The notes beneath the pieces were generated by a model, which did no database searches, had not been told where the DNA came from, and was given only the letters and a program-made list of their open reading frames with translations. From Adiantum capillus-veneris (taxonomy: Eukaryota; Streptophyta; Polypodiopsida; Polypodiales; Pteridaceae): DNA of 64,000 nucleotides. Location: contig CM043943.1 of NCBI GenBank assembly GCA_014529385.2, positions 103,326,355-103,390,354 of the forward strand, in the 5' to 3' direction. This document shows, one piece after another, positions 12,690-23,315 of the stretch (positions within the stretch are counted from its first letter, which is position 1; each line of letters opens with the position of its first letter). Made by a program: the position numbers and the translations under genes.

Positions 12690-14436
12690 ATTTTAAGAGA
12701 ATGTGACCAAAAGACTTTCGGCAAAAAAATTGGGAGAATTTTGACAGAGTTTGCCCTGTAAAAACAGGAGAAAAACCTCAAAAACAATGTGCAACAAAAT
12801 CACTTTGTAAACAATCAAGTCTGCCAAGAATGCATAGGACAACTCGCAAAGGAAAAATTTGATAGAGTCTCCTTTATTTGGAGATCAAATTCTCAACCCA
12901 AAACGAATGTAAAACAACACATAAACAAGACCAAATGCTCTCAAATTATGTACTGGCATAAAATGGTAGCATAAACCATTTGATAGATGCTCTCAAAGCA
13001 TGTATTGGCATAAAATGGTGGCATAAACCACTGACAGAGCACAGATGATTTCCAACTCAGCATCAAAAGCACCTATATCTGTCTATACATAACCTATGGT
13101 GAGGCCACAAAAGGGGATCTAACGATCCTCACAAAAGGCTATGCAAACATGTATTGGCATAAAATGGTGGCATAAACCACTGACAGAGCACATACGATTT
13201 CCAACTCAGCATCAAAAGCGCCTATATCTGTCTATACATAACCTATGGTGAGGCCACAAAAGGGGATCTAACGATCCTCACAAAAGGCTATGCAGACTTG
13301 ATGACTAGCCTCAATCTCAAATAGGGCTCTTTTGGACGGAGTCTCAAAAACATTCGGTGGTTTCCAAAACAAAGCCAAGAAACGGCTCCACAACGTCACT
13401 CAAGGGCAATTTCTGCAACTCAACGTACATGTAATGATAGTCACTCTTAGTGCAGTAGGATCTGTGCACAAACAGGCACCAAAAGAAGTGCAAGCATGTA
13501 TGAACTAAGACCTCTCCCATTCGGGGAGCAACAGAGTGCAATAGCACCACAAGTGCTTATCATGCATAAAGCTCCCACTAGAGAAAATATTTGTCAATTG
13601 TAGCCAACTAGGCCAAGCATGTAACCACAAATGCCTTACATATGCGAAAACGGGTATGGTTGTAAGAAGCTCTCTACAAACTATAGAGAAGAGTGCATGC
13701 AAATCCTATAGGAAGTAAAAATCTGTGAACCTATCTCCACATGTATCTGTAGACCGACATGGCAATATTGAAACTCAAAGAAAATCAATCTCTAAACCAC
13801 ATAAAGCATACATCATTGTGTACTCCTACGTGTGTCAAAACACTACTTGTCTAATGTCAATGCCGGAAGTGTGTGTGTGTGGAGCCTTGCTCCGCACACA
13901 CTCGTGTATGCACGATGCCGAGAGAAGGGGCCAATTGAGAGCTTCCCTCTCTCTTCCCTCGCTTCTCCTTCTTGCCAAAGGTGGGTGTGTGTGTGTGCGT
14001 GCGTACACACATACACACACACACACATGCGCTTTGCCGACTTGCCAACACTTGAGATCTCACGCTCTCTCTTCTCCTTGCTCTCTCTCTTCATCTATGT
14101 AGTGCAACATAATCAACGGCTCTATGTGTTGGGTATGTGCTAAAGTCACGAGTGCTATCTCTCGCAATTTTCAACGTTGTTGTAAAGAAAAACTCCAGCG
14201 CTAATGTGAATGGTAGAAAAAATCAACGCTACTTGTGTGTTGCAATTTTCCAACACTTTGGCTTACAAAATTTCAACGATACTATATTGCTCACTCAGTG
14301 CTACCTGCAAAATCTCTGTAATGTGTTTTTTTCTTCTTTGTAGACCTTTGTACAGTCAAGTTTAGAGAAAGGCTCAAACTTTAGCTTGCCTTGAAAAAGT
14401 TTGTGCATGCATCCAGAGCAGACCGAGAACCATCGT
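12690..14436 (-). other. Copia leader with repeats; no gene
   Basis: A 1.7-kb untranslated stretch between the primer site (14437-14448) and the gag start at 12689. It contains the 149-bp tandem repeat and CA/TG-rich tracts (about 13870-14030). The short open frames in it are simple-sequence artefacts. Confidence 0.6.
12999..13296. repeat. 149-bp tandem repeat (2 copies plus partial)
   Basis: Copies at 12999-13147 and 13148-13296 both start CATGTATTGGCATAAAATGG and are nearly identical. A partial diverged unit precedes them (about 12948-12980). It shares a core with the 9470-9530 leader segment of the adjacent Copia. Leader-located tandem repeats therefore seem to be a trait of this family. 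Confidence 0.93.
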
Positions 14437-14448
14437 GCTCTAATACCA
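14437..14448 (-). other. primer-binding site, initiator-Met tRNA
   Basis: On the minus strand TGGTATTAGAGC, one transition from the plant initiator-Met primer site TGGTATCAGAGC, two bases after the LTR end. Confidence 0.85.
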
Positions 14449-14450
14449 CT

Positions 14451-14695
14451 TGTGAGGCGTTGTTGGACCATGTGGGTGTGAGTGCATGAGTGTGATGCAG
14501 TGCAGCAAGAGACTAGATATAGTGGAGTTGTCAGTGAGAATTACTCACTACTCCTTATTCTTAAAATATATCCAAAGGATAAGTTAGTGTGGTAGTGATG
14601 GGCGACCGGCCAGTTGGCATGAACTCCAATTGGCATACCTCTCAATTTCTTGCCAACAAGTGAAAATAGTCCCTCATGGGTGGGAGGCCCCACAC
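14451..14695 (-). mobile_element. 5' LTR of truncated Copia element
   Basis: On the minus strand a 245-bp LTR starts TGTGTGGGGCC (14695) and ends CCTCACA (14451), followed by the primer site. It has inserted into the reading frame of a HUH-endonuclease relic on its right (the frame runs up to about 14696). No 3' LTR of this element remains in the window, because it is truncated in RT near 11340. Confidence 0.75.
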
Positions 14696-15560
14696 ATGTC
14701 ATTGTTAACAAAAAATTATAACAATGTCTCTGTAGTTCATTGTTGACGGATATATCATTCATCTCCAAATAGATTTGATTTTTCTTAATTCCATTCCTCA
14801 CCCTTGATGTGGAGTTAACCACAACAACAACAGGTAGTACTTTCCACTCTTGACCAGTTTATGCAAGGTCAATATAAAATCATTGTTTAGCGGATGCCAT
14901 AACTTAAATTTCCAAAACATCAATGCTCTATCAAAAATGTTAGTCGGCATTAGGCAAACCCTATTCTTTAACTCATGAACCCCATACAAACTATATAGCT
15001 CTATGCCTTTATTCACATCATTAACATTGACATTATGCACAACTTTCCAAAAGTGTGGCTTGTTCTGGTCTTTCAAAAAATACCCAACCATCCCCACAAA
15101 AGTGTGCATATTGCATTGTTATAGCCCTTGGCACAACACCATTCCTTCTGGTGCTGTCAATTTATCCTATCCCAATTGGCCTTTAATTTTCTTGTTTATT
15201 GCAACAAGGAAAGTCACCCATAGTCAGATAACCATTTGAAAATGAAGATGAAATAAGGCACCTCCTCTCTCCACTACACACATGTCTACCAATGTTTCCT
15301 TTTCAAGAAATGACTACATGCACATCAAGAATGTAGTATATATGTCATTACCCCCTACCGACATGGTCACACTGACTTCCATCACTTTATTGCTAGCTCT
15401 CAAGGTTTCTAACATGTCCTTTTCCTTTGTGAATGTTGTTTATCTTGTTCTTTTTCTTTTCTTCCGCGCAATAGCTTGTTCTAGTTGTGGTTTTGCTCAA
15501 GGTTTTGATTTTAAATGGACCATCCTCTTTAGTTATAGGCATTCAATGATCTTGTAGCAA
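14696..15560 (-). pseudogene. HUH (Rep-like) endonuclease relic, possible Replitron-type transposon
   Basis: A single minus-strand frame with four to five stops still shows the order of a HUH nuclease. A first strand VGGNDIYTTFLMCM is followed by MCVVERGGALFHLHFQMVI with HLH (codons at 15242-15250) as the metal-binding HUH motif. VGMVGYFLKDQNKPHF then supplies a YxxK motif with Tyr at 15080-15082, as in rolling-circle Rep motif III. A conserved-looking region follows (FDRALMFWKFKL, LHKLVKSGKYY). HUH enzymes nick single-stranded DNA through the Tyr. There is no helicase domain nearby, so it does not look like a Helitron; eukaryotic Replitrons are the closest known concept. It is cut at 14695 by a Copia LTR. 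Confidence 0.6.
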
Positions 15561-16105
15561 ACTAGAAATACCAATCTCATAGATCAACAATATAACACTA
15601 GACAAACCTTGGACATCAAAACCACTACTAATAATAAAATGTAGAAAGAGATTAAAACTCTAGTAAACCCACCTTCTTCCTAAGGTCACTATGTTGTGCA
15701 ATCTATGACCAAGACAATATCTATCAACCATACCGTCCTCTTTGAATGTCATCCACAACCTGCACTTCAAAGCCAATCAAACCTCTCATTTCACAAAACC
15801 TCCACGTCAACACTGATAGCAATAACAAAAGCCAAATGGAAGCACACGAACTTTGCAACTACCTAACTATGATTTGTTGTCACTCGGTGATACCACAGTG
15901 GCTCAAACACATGTGTCAAAGATTGCCATGCACCTCTTCACAACATACACATGCATTAGACAATCAAACACTACCCTCAAATGTACCATTTGCATGCACA
16001 AACCTAGGGCACAATGTATTGATCTACACATTAAAATAGAGAAGCAAAACCTCAACAAGAAACATGAGATAGTAGCAATTCCACAAACATCCAAATGAAG
16101 GAAAT
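15561..16105. other. no gene recognised
   Basis: AT-rich sequence with short open frames on both strands and no motif that I can assign. It may be the N-terminal or flanking part of the HUH transposon on its left. The boundary with Ty3 sequence is near 16110. Confidence 0.4.
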
Positions 16106-16109
16106 TTGT

Positions 16110-16250
16110 GCATGCAATGAAATGGCAAACAAAAATGGGTCTTTGATTGTTTGAGCATCCAATTTCTTGTAGTCCACATAAACCTTGAGTTTCTTATTCT
16201 TTTTTGAAACTACCTTCATAGGAAACAACCAGCCTCGCTACTTGCTACTT
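16110..16250 (-). pseudogene. short Ty3 RT N-terminal fragment
   Basis: On the minus strand the peptide WLFPMKVVSKKNKKLKVYVD followed by YKKLDAQTIKDPF matches the first RT block of plant Ty3 elements (the VVPKKNGKLRVCVDYRKLN consensus). It lies out of order relative to the integrase at 16380-17300, so it comes from another element or a rearrangement. Confidence 0.6.
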
Positions 16251-16379
16251 TAGTCATGAATCCCACCTCAACTGCCAATGTTTCTCATCAGCATGCTTTT
16301 TATATTGATCCTATGCTTGCCAAACATTTTGACGAGCCAATCTCAACATTTCCATGTGGTTCTGGAGAAAATCATTGAC

Positions 16380-17300
16380 TTGCTAAAGTTTCTCAGTTGC
16401 CAACCCCACCGTAATTGGTGGCCTTTGAAAACCATACATAAATATGAAAGGGATAAAACCAGACGTCACATGCTTAGTACTGTTGTACTCAAACTCAAAA
16501 GTAGGGGGATAATCTTCCCAATCTTATTGCTTCTTGCTAACATATGCTCGTAGCATATCCTCTAGCACTCGATTAACACATTCACTCTAATCATCCATTT
16601 CAGGATGATCTGTAGTATTGAGATTGAGTTGGGTACCCAATCGTTTAAACATACTCCTTAAAAAATGAGTGTTAAACTTGGGATCGCGATCACTCACAAT
16701 ATTATTTGGCAATCTATACAACTTGTATAGATTTTCAACAAATATTTTGGCTGACTTTGGCATTTTAATCGTGGATTTGGTCGAAATAAACTTGCAAAGT
16801 TAGTCAATTGATCTACGACCACCCATACCAAGTCATGATCTCGTACAGTGGTTGGTAAACCCACAATGAAATCCATAGAGATATTTTTGACAATGCCAGA
16901 CATAGTCTTGAACATAGCCATGTAAACCTAGACAGTAAAATTGTCTTTGTACACGTGCATAAGTTTTGTGTATGCTTAGGTGCCCTGCATTAGGACTATC
17001 ATGACATTCATAAAGAATTTTGTGCCGAATGTTTGTGTCTGCCAGTACACAAACTCTCCCTTTGTGGAGTAGGTACCCATCATATATGGAAAAATTCTTC
17101 AATCTTTGCAGTTCATCACCAGAACTAGGTGTGGAGGTTAAAGATACATCACCAACATTGAAGTGAGAATGAACCCTCGTTTTCACATGGCTCCACACTT
17201 TGGAGTATGCGTCCCCCACACTTTGGAGATTCCAAAAACTCACTTCGATGTTCAATGAAAAGAAGAGAATTGGTCTAAGGCATACGAATGAGAGCATCAG
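16380..17300 (-). pseudogene. Ty3 integrase (zinc module and core), broken
   Basis: Minus strand. 16833-17297 carries the H2C2 module (YECHDSPNAGHLSIHKTY, with Cys ligands decayed). 16694-16921 starts the DDE core (SMDFIVGLPTTVRDHDLVWV). 16380-16690 continues it in other frames (VNRVLEDMLRAYV, FEYNSTKHVTSGFIPF). Several frameshifts and stops are present. It is the 3' part of the pol whose RT lies at 17557-18460. Confidence 0.8.
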
Positions 17301-17556
17301 CTACCACTTTGTATCATCCTTTACAAATCTATTTGTTGTGTAAACCATTTTATACTTTCATGGTGAAACACAATCTCAAATTGAGCTCGACAGAAATGAT
17401 ATCACTACATTTTCAAAGCAGACACTATTGCATAGAGTTCTCTTTCGTTGCAGAATAATTTTATTGTGCAAAATCAAGCTTCTTGTTTTCAAATACAATT
17501 GGTCTTCCCTCCTGCAGAAGGACTACTCCAATAGCACAGTTACTAGCATCCATTTT

Positions 17557-18460
17557 TTATACAAATGGTTTCAAAGGATCCACAGCATCTAAAATAAGAG
17601 TTTTAGCTACTCCATCCTTGAGAAAATCAAAAATTTCTTGTTGGGATACACCACATTGAAAGGTTTTCTCTAGTTGGTCCATCATTGGAACAACAATATG
17701 AGCATAGTTTTTAACAAACCTCACTTTGAATTGATCCATATGTAGCCTGAAGGTTGAAATCATATGCCTGAATTTCTTCCTTGAGAAAATCACACTTTGA
17801 TTCCATGGCATGTAGCTTATATTTTTTTGTAACAATTAAAACACTCGCTTTAGATGTTGTAAGTTCTCTTCCTTAGAGGTACTATACACTAGAATGTCAT
17901 CGAGGAAAATGATAACAAACTTGCCCATATAAGGTTTCAAGACATTGTCCATAAGTGTCATGAAAGTTGCGGGCACATTGGTCAACCCAAAAAGCATAAC
18001 CAAAAACTCATAATGGTCAAACCTTCTTCAAAATGCATTTTTGGGTATATGAGCAAGCCTAATGCGTACTTGATGATACCTTGACCACAAGTCTATCTTT
18101 GTAAAGATACAAGCACGAGTGAGCTTATCAAATAACTCATCTACTCTCAACAACTGATACTTGTTCTTGACAATGACCGCCTTTTAGTCCATGATAATCT
18201 ACACACATGCACATACTACCGCCCTTTTTCTTCACCCAAAAGATGGGTGAGGCCCATGGTAAACAGTTAAATTGTATAAACCCTCTACTGAGATAGTCAA
18301 CAAGCTGACGTTCCACCTCAACAGCTTCATAATCACTCATTTTGTAGGGTGGTTCACTTATGGGCTTACTGCCTGAAACCACGTCTATGCCATGTTTCAC
18401 AGCACGTGTCGGTAGTAACCTTGGTGGAAAATCATCTAAGAATATATCTGTGTATTCCAT
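17557..18460 (-). pseudogene. Ty3 RT and RNase H region, broken
   Basis: Minus strand. 18137-18460 holds the pre-RT linker and first RT block (DIFLDDFPPRLLP, PPYKMSDYEAVEVERQL, WASPIFWVKKKGG). 17840-18136 holds the palm in other frames, including LFGLTNVPATFMTLM and a preserved FLDDILVYS catalytic box. 17557-17835 holds the thumb-RNase H junction (FRLHMDQFKVRFVKNY, IFDFLKDGVAKTLILDAVDP). Multiple lesions. It differs in sequence from the chromovirus copies at 1.3-4.7 kb and 51.8-54.0 kb. Confidence 0.78.
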
Positions 18461-18645
18461 TAATAAATCTTTTAACTTATTAGCAACATTTGATTATTTT
18501 GATGAGAGATAAGTAGCCATAGTTGGAAAAGAAGAGACAGAAGCATGAGGCGTTAAGCGATTCTCATTCAAAACATTATCAACGTTTGATAGAAAATGAC
18601 ACAACGAGCAACACAAAAATATTTATTCTATCTCATCTTGAGAAA
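18461..18645. other. no gene seen
   Basis: AT-rich residue between the Ty3 RT and the Copia LTR. It is probably upstream pol sequence of the Ty3 element that has decayed beyond recognition. Confidence 0.4.
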
Positions 18646-18872
18646 TGTTAGAATTAGGGTTGCAGAGAAACGCACACAGGTTGGAGAAGATGAAGGAAGC
18701 TCAAAGCACACAATAGAGAGAGTGTTACTTAGTGTGCATTGGAAAGATAGATAGCCCTAGAGTGATGGGCGCATATACAATGCTCGGGGGAAAATACCTC
18801 CTAAAGAGGGAAAAAATGCCCCGGCAATCCTTGTGTGTTCACACACATCACTACCACATGTATATGGTAACA
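18646..18872 (-). mobile_element. 3' LTR of Copia copy D
   Basis: A 227-bp LTR on the minus strand: TGTTACCATATACATG at 18872 to ...CTAATTCTAACA at 18646. Three further copies of the same LTR lie at 39114-39339, 43329-43555 and 51469-51696 on the plus strand, which fixes both ends. It has a TATA-like GTATAT box in its middle. Confidence 0.95.
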
Positions 18873-18886
18873 AATCCCCCCTGGAG
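18873..18886 (-). other. polypurine tract of Copia copy D
   Basis: On the minus strand CCAGGGGGGATT directly precedes the LTR start, the expected place for plus-strand DNA priming. The same tract precedes the copy C LTR at 51469. Confidence 0.85.
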
Positions 18887-18947
18887 TGATGCAGTGAACG
18901 AGAGCTGGCACATGAGTAAAGGGAAGTGCCATGCCTTGAGGACAGGA

Positions 18948-21900
18948 TCAGTCCACAAAGGGGAGTAAGCCCAAAGCTTTGCAGAAAGCTTCCACCTTCT
19001 CACGAGACAATGCCTTTGTGAAAAGATCTGCAAGGTTGTCCTGTGTTGGCACATAAGCCAAGTTGATCTCTCCTGATGAGAGCCTCTCCCTGACATAGTC
19101 GTAATGCACCTCAACGTGCTTTCTGCGAGCATGAAAAATTGGGTTCCTCGCAACTATCAATGCGCTCTGACTGTCAGTGTAGATAGTGTTGGCAGTGTCC
19201 TGTCCAACACCCAAATCAGCCATAAGGCGTCTGAACCATACACACTCAACCGTAGCTGTGAAGACTGCCCTGTACTCAGCCTCACAACTCGAAGTGGCCA
19301 CAGTAGGTTGCTTCTTGCTCAACCATGATATACATGAACTGCCAAGCATGAAACAAAAACCACTTGTGGACACTCGCGTGTCAAAACAACCAGCCCAATC
19401 CGAGTCCGAAAAAGCATGTAAGTCTGGCGGCAATGATCCCCCCTTGGGATAAAACAAGCCAAGATGTAAAGTGCCACTAAGGTAGAGGAAATTCCTCTTG
19501 ACAGCCTGCCAATGCTTAGACCCTGGGCTATGCATAAATCTGCTGACATGTGAGAGTGCAAACTGAATATCTGGCCTCGTGTTGCATACATAAATGAGGC
19601 AGCCAACAGCAGTTTGGTAAAGAGTGACATCAGCAGGATCACCAGCATCATGTAGACTCAACTTCAAACCTGTTTCCATGGGAGTGGCAATAGGTTTGCA
19701 ATCCTCAAGTCCAAACTTACATAGCAATGTCTCTATGTAACTTTTCTGACACAAGGCAATACCACCATCACACTGCTTAAACTGTATACCCAATGCAACA
19801 GCCCCAAATCTTTCATCTTGAAAGTAGCATTCAAATCAGCCTTAAATTCAGCAATATGTCTCTCATTTGGTCCAATGATCAGCAAATCATCAACATAAAG
19901 AACCACAATGAGAAATACATCATCCTCACGCTTTACATACAATGTGCTTTCTGCTGGACTGTTACGAAAGCCTCGTTTAACCAAATGAGTGTCAGCTTTC
20001 TCATACCAAGCACGAGGAGATTACTTCAACCCATACAAAGCCTTCTTACATTTGCACACTTTGTCCTCTTGTCCTTTTATGACAAAACCGCGAGGCTGCG
20101 TTACATAAACTTCCTCAAATATGTAACCATTCAAGAAAGCAGTAACAATGTCTGATTGATGTACATCCCAACCAAAATGAGTTGCCAATGCACATAGAAA
20201 ACGTACAGTAGTCATACGACAAGTGGGAGCAAAAGTCTCTTCATAATCTATGCCTTTTTGTTGTGCATAACCTTTTGCAACAAGTCGAGCCTTATGGCGA
20301 TCGATCTCACCATCCGGCTTGCGTTTCAACTTGTAACCCACTTCGTACCAATGGCCTTTTTGCCAGGAGGCAAATCACATAAAGTCCATGTGTCATTTTC
20401 TATAAGTGCATCATATTCTGATTGCATGGCAGCCATCCAATTTTTTGAATTCTGTGCTTCATCAAAAAACAGAGGCTCCTCAACATCATGTAAACTAGAC
20501 ACAGCCAAAGCATAACAATCTGATGCATAAGATGCATGGAGAGAGCCTGAACGAGTACGACTAGACAAAGGTGCATCCAATTTACTGTCACGCAAAGTGT
20601 GCACCACCAATTTTGGCATACCTCTAGCCTGCTCATTTTCAGCCCTTTCCTCATCAAGTACATCATGTACATCTGCATCAGTAATAGGCTGATCTAAAAC
20701 ATTTTCAGAAACCCCCATATGCTGTACATTTGCCTCATTGGAACTTACATTCGTATTTCCACCATTAAAAAGAGGCAACAAAGTGTCATAAATGTCCTGT
20801 GAGCTTACATTACTGTCTCTAGTACATGACAGCAAGGGCTGAACAGAATCTTCCACAAACACTACATCCCGAGAAACCAGAATACGTTTTGTTTGCAGAT
20901 GATACAACCTGTAACCTTTGCTTTCAGCACTATAACCAACAAAAATACATTTGACAACCTTATTATCCAATTTTCTGTGCTACACTTGTGGCACCAAAGC
21001 ATATGCCAAACAGCCAAAAACATGCATGTGCTCAATAGAAGGCTTTCTATCATGCCATGCTTCATATGGAGTAATAGACTGCAAAGCTTTCGTAGGACAC
21101 CTGTTAAGTACATAAGTGGCCCACATGATGGCCTCAAGCCAAAAAGAATGCGGTAAAGCTTGACTTTTGACCATACATCGTGCCATTTCCATCAGTGACC
21201 TGTTTTTCCTCTCAGCAACACCATTTTGCTGAGGTGTATAAGGCACTGTAAATTGGTGTTTTATCCCACGACTAGCCAGAAATGTATTAAATTCATGAGA
21301 CATATACTCCCCCCCTCGATCAGAACGGAGGCTGCCCATAGTACATTTCGAGATATTTTCAGCCATAGCCAGAAATTGTTTGAAGCACATAAAAACTTTG
21401 GACTTCGCTTTAAGCGGAAATACCCATGCATGCCTGGAGTAATCATCAATAAAAGTCATGAAGTACACGTAATTGCCCAAGGACGGACTCTGCATGGGCC
21501 CACAAACATCACCATGCACAAGCTGCAACCTGCATGTGGCCCGAACTGAACCATCCTTTGGAAACTTAGAACGCTGCATCTTACCCAAAATACAGCCTTC
21601 ACAAACATGTTTGACAGGTGCTTCAAGAGGCGGCAAAGAAGCAACCATATCAGATTTCTGCAAACGCAGCAAACTGGCAAAATTCAGATGACCAAAACGT
21701 GCATGCCAAAGTTTTGCATCTGAAATAGCCCTTGAATCTGCGAGAGCATTTGCAAAATTTTGTCCACACTTGTCATACAAAGTGAGCTTATACAGCCCAC
21801 GGCACAAAAGCCCAGATGCAACAATTTCATCACCAAAACCGAGATCATGAACTGTACATGTGTCATCCACAAATTTGACTACAAGTCCAAGTCTAGCAAG

Positions 21901-22313
21901 TGCGGATACAGACAAGAGATTCTTCTTGATCCCAGGTACATAAAGTGCATCGACAAGTGTGAAAGAACTGCCATTAGCAGCAATAAGCACAATCTTTCCA
22001 ACTCCTTGAACTGGATAAGAGGCATTGTTGGCACAAGTGACTGAATTCCCATGAGGGACAGACTCGAGAGAGGTAAACAATTCACGATGTGAGGTAATGT
22101 GCTTTGTAGCACCACTTCGAAATACCACATGTGAATCTGCAGCAACTGACAAGCATGCATCATGGACAGCAAGATTGTAAGTGCACTTTGCGCTAAACGC
22201 CTATTCTGCATCAACATTAGTGGAACCACCCTCTTTCTTCTTAGACTCTTTGGCCTTCAACTTAGGACACGACTTGATCAAGTGATCATTGGCTTTACAA
22301 TAATGGCAACGCA
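18948..22313 (-). pseudogene. Copia copy D: nucleocapsid knuckle through RNase H
   Basis: In order on the minus strand: CHYCKANDHLIKSC knuckle (about 22275-22313); protease frame-shifted at its active site; pre-integrase and integrase core (20980-22152: CEGCILGKMQRSKF, VHGDVCGPM, FIDDYSRHAWVF, LRSDRGGEYMSHEF, NGVAERKNRSL); an in-frame TAG after VPQV; linker; RT (20021-20970 and 19733-19984: [32 protein letters not shown]); and RNase H (18948-19793: SCEAEYRAV, YTDSQSALIVARN). Lesions are a 1-bp loss in the protease Asp, the TAG and a 7-bp loss in RT at about 19795; all three recur in copy C. Sequence 5' of the knuckle is missing; the LTR end of the giant Ty3 element abuts at 22315. Confidence 0.93.
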
Positions 22314-22314
22314 T

Positions 22315-22938
22315 TGTTAAGGCGGTTACGCCGCTAGCGGAAGCTAAATAGCGAGAACTCAACCAACAACAGAATTTGTCAGACGAGGACGGAGCTTGAC
22401 CCGCAGGCGCATGGAAACAACTAGGTGGGTGTCAAATCACCTACTCGACCTTCTAATGACAATCACTACTAAGGAAATCAAATCTAAGTTCTAAAATACG
22501 CAAGTGACTGAAATCCGTACTACGAACGAATGCTATACGAAACAGGATCTAGAATCATTGAATCGATCTCAAACTCAAGGGGAAGTCTATACACTAGGTA
22601 AGAACAACACCCTAAAGACTTGAACTGCAAAATCAACCTATAACCACTCCGTGCGGCAAACGCGTATGAAGACAGGCCGAAAAATACAGGTGACCGAAAC
22701 TTGACCCCGATGGTACTAATGTGTAGCTCTACTCGTTTTGGTTCTATAGATATGCTGCACGCTCTATTCCGACACACGAGTTGGAAGAAAACTCACACCG
22801 AAGCTCGTAGGAACTTACCACACATAGAAGCCGATAGCGCGCACTGTTGGTATCCGTGCGTAGCTCTCACCGTTGCTAACACAATGGCGGTGTCGCTTCT
22901 CCAATGGCGGCCCCGTAGCTCGCGTAGCAAGAAGACAA

Positions 22939-22979
<41 letters not shown>

Positions 22980-23266
22980 ACACAGTCACGGCGCTCAAAA
23001 ACTCACTTTGATTAATAATTGAATCTCCTTTTAGGTTACAAAACTTTGGCTTATATACCTCAGCCTTGGAGGTGAGAACATCTCTAATTATTTACATCAA
23101 CAGGTGAAATTACTTCGGGATTACAAGCTGGAAAGTCAATTGAGTCCCGTTACTTAATGAATGGCTCAAATCAAAATTAATGTCGGAAAGACATTTATTA
23201 CAATCAATGGTTACAAAATGATGGGTGTGAGCAAAAATGTGGGTGTGATCCTCTGCTGGCTCAACA
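22315..23266 (-). mobile_element. 3' LTR of the giant Athila/Tat-like Ty3 element
   Basis: On the minus strand it starts TGTTGAGCC at 23266, immediately after a G-rich polypurine tract, and ends GCCTTAACA at 22315 (952 bp). The end is inferred from the TG...CA rule and the abrupt switch to Copia coding sequence at 22314. The Copia bases next to it (ATGCG on the minus strand) would be the target duplication if the giant element inserted into Copia copy D. No second LTR is present to confirm the length. Confidence 0.65.
22941..22977. repeat. (CT)n microsatellite
   Basis: About 18 CT dinucleotides inside the LTR. Confidence 0.97.
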
Positions 23267-23280
23267 CTCCCCCCCTCCGC
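23267..23280 (-). other. polypurine tract of the giant Ty3 element
   Basis: GCGGAGGGGGGGAG on the minus strand, directly before the LTR start and 35 bp after the stop of the 1091-codon ORF. The closeness places that ORF inside the element. A near-identical G-rich tract lies just after pol (29370-29383). Confidence 0.85.
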
Positions 23281-23315
23281 GTTCATGTCGTCCCTGACAT
23301 GACTTTTAGGCTTGG

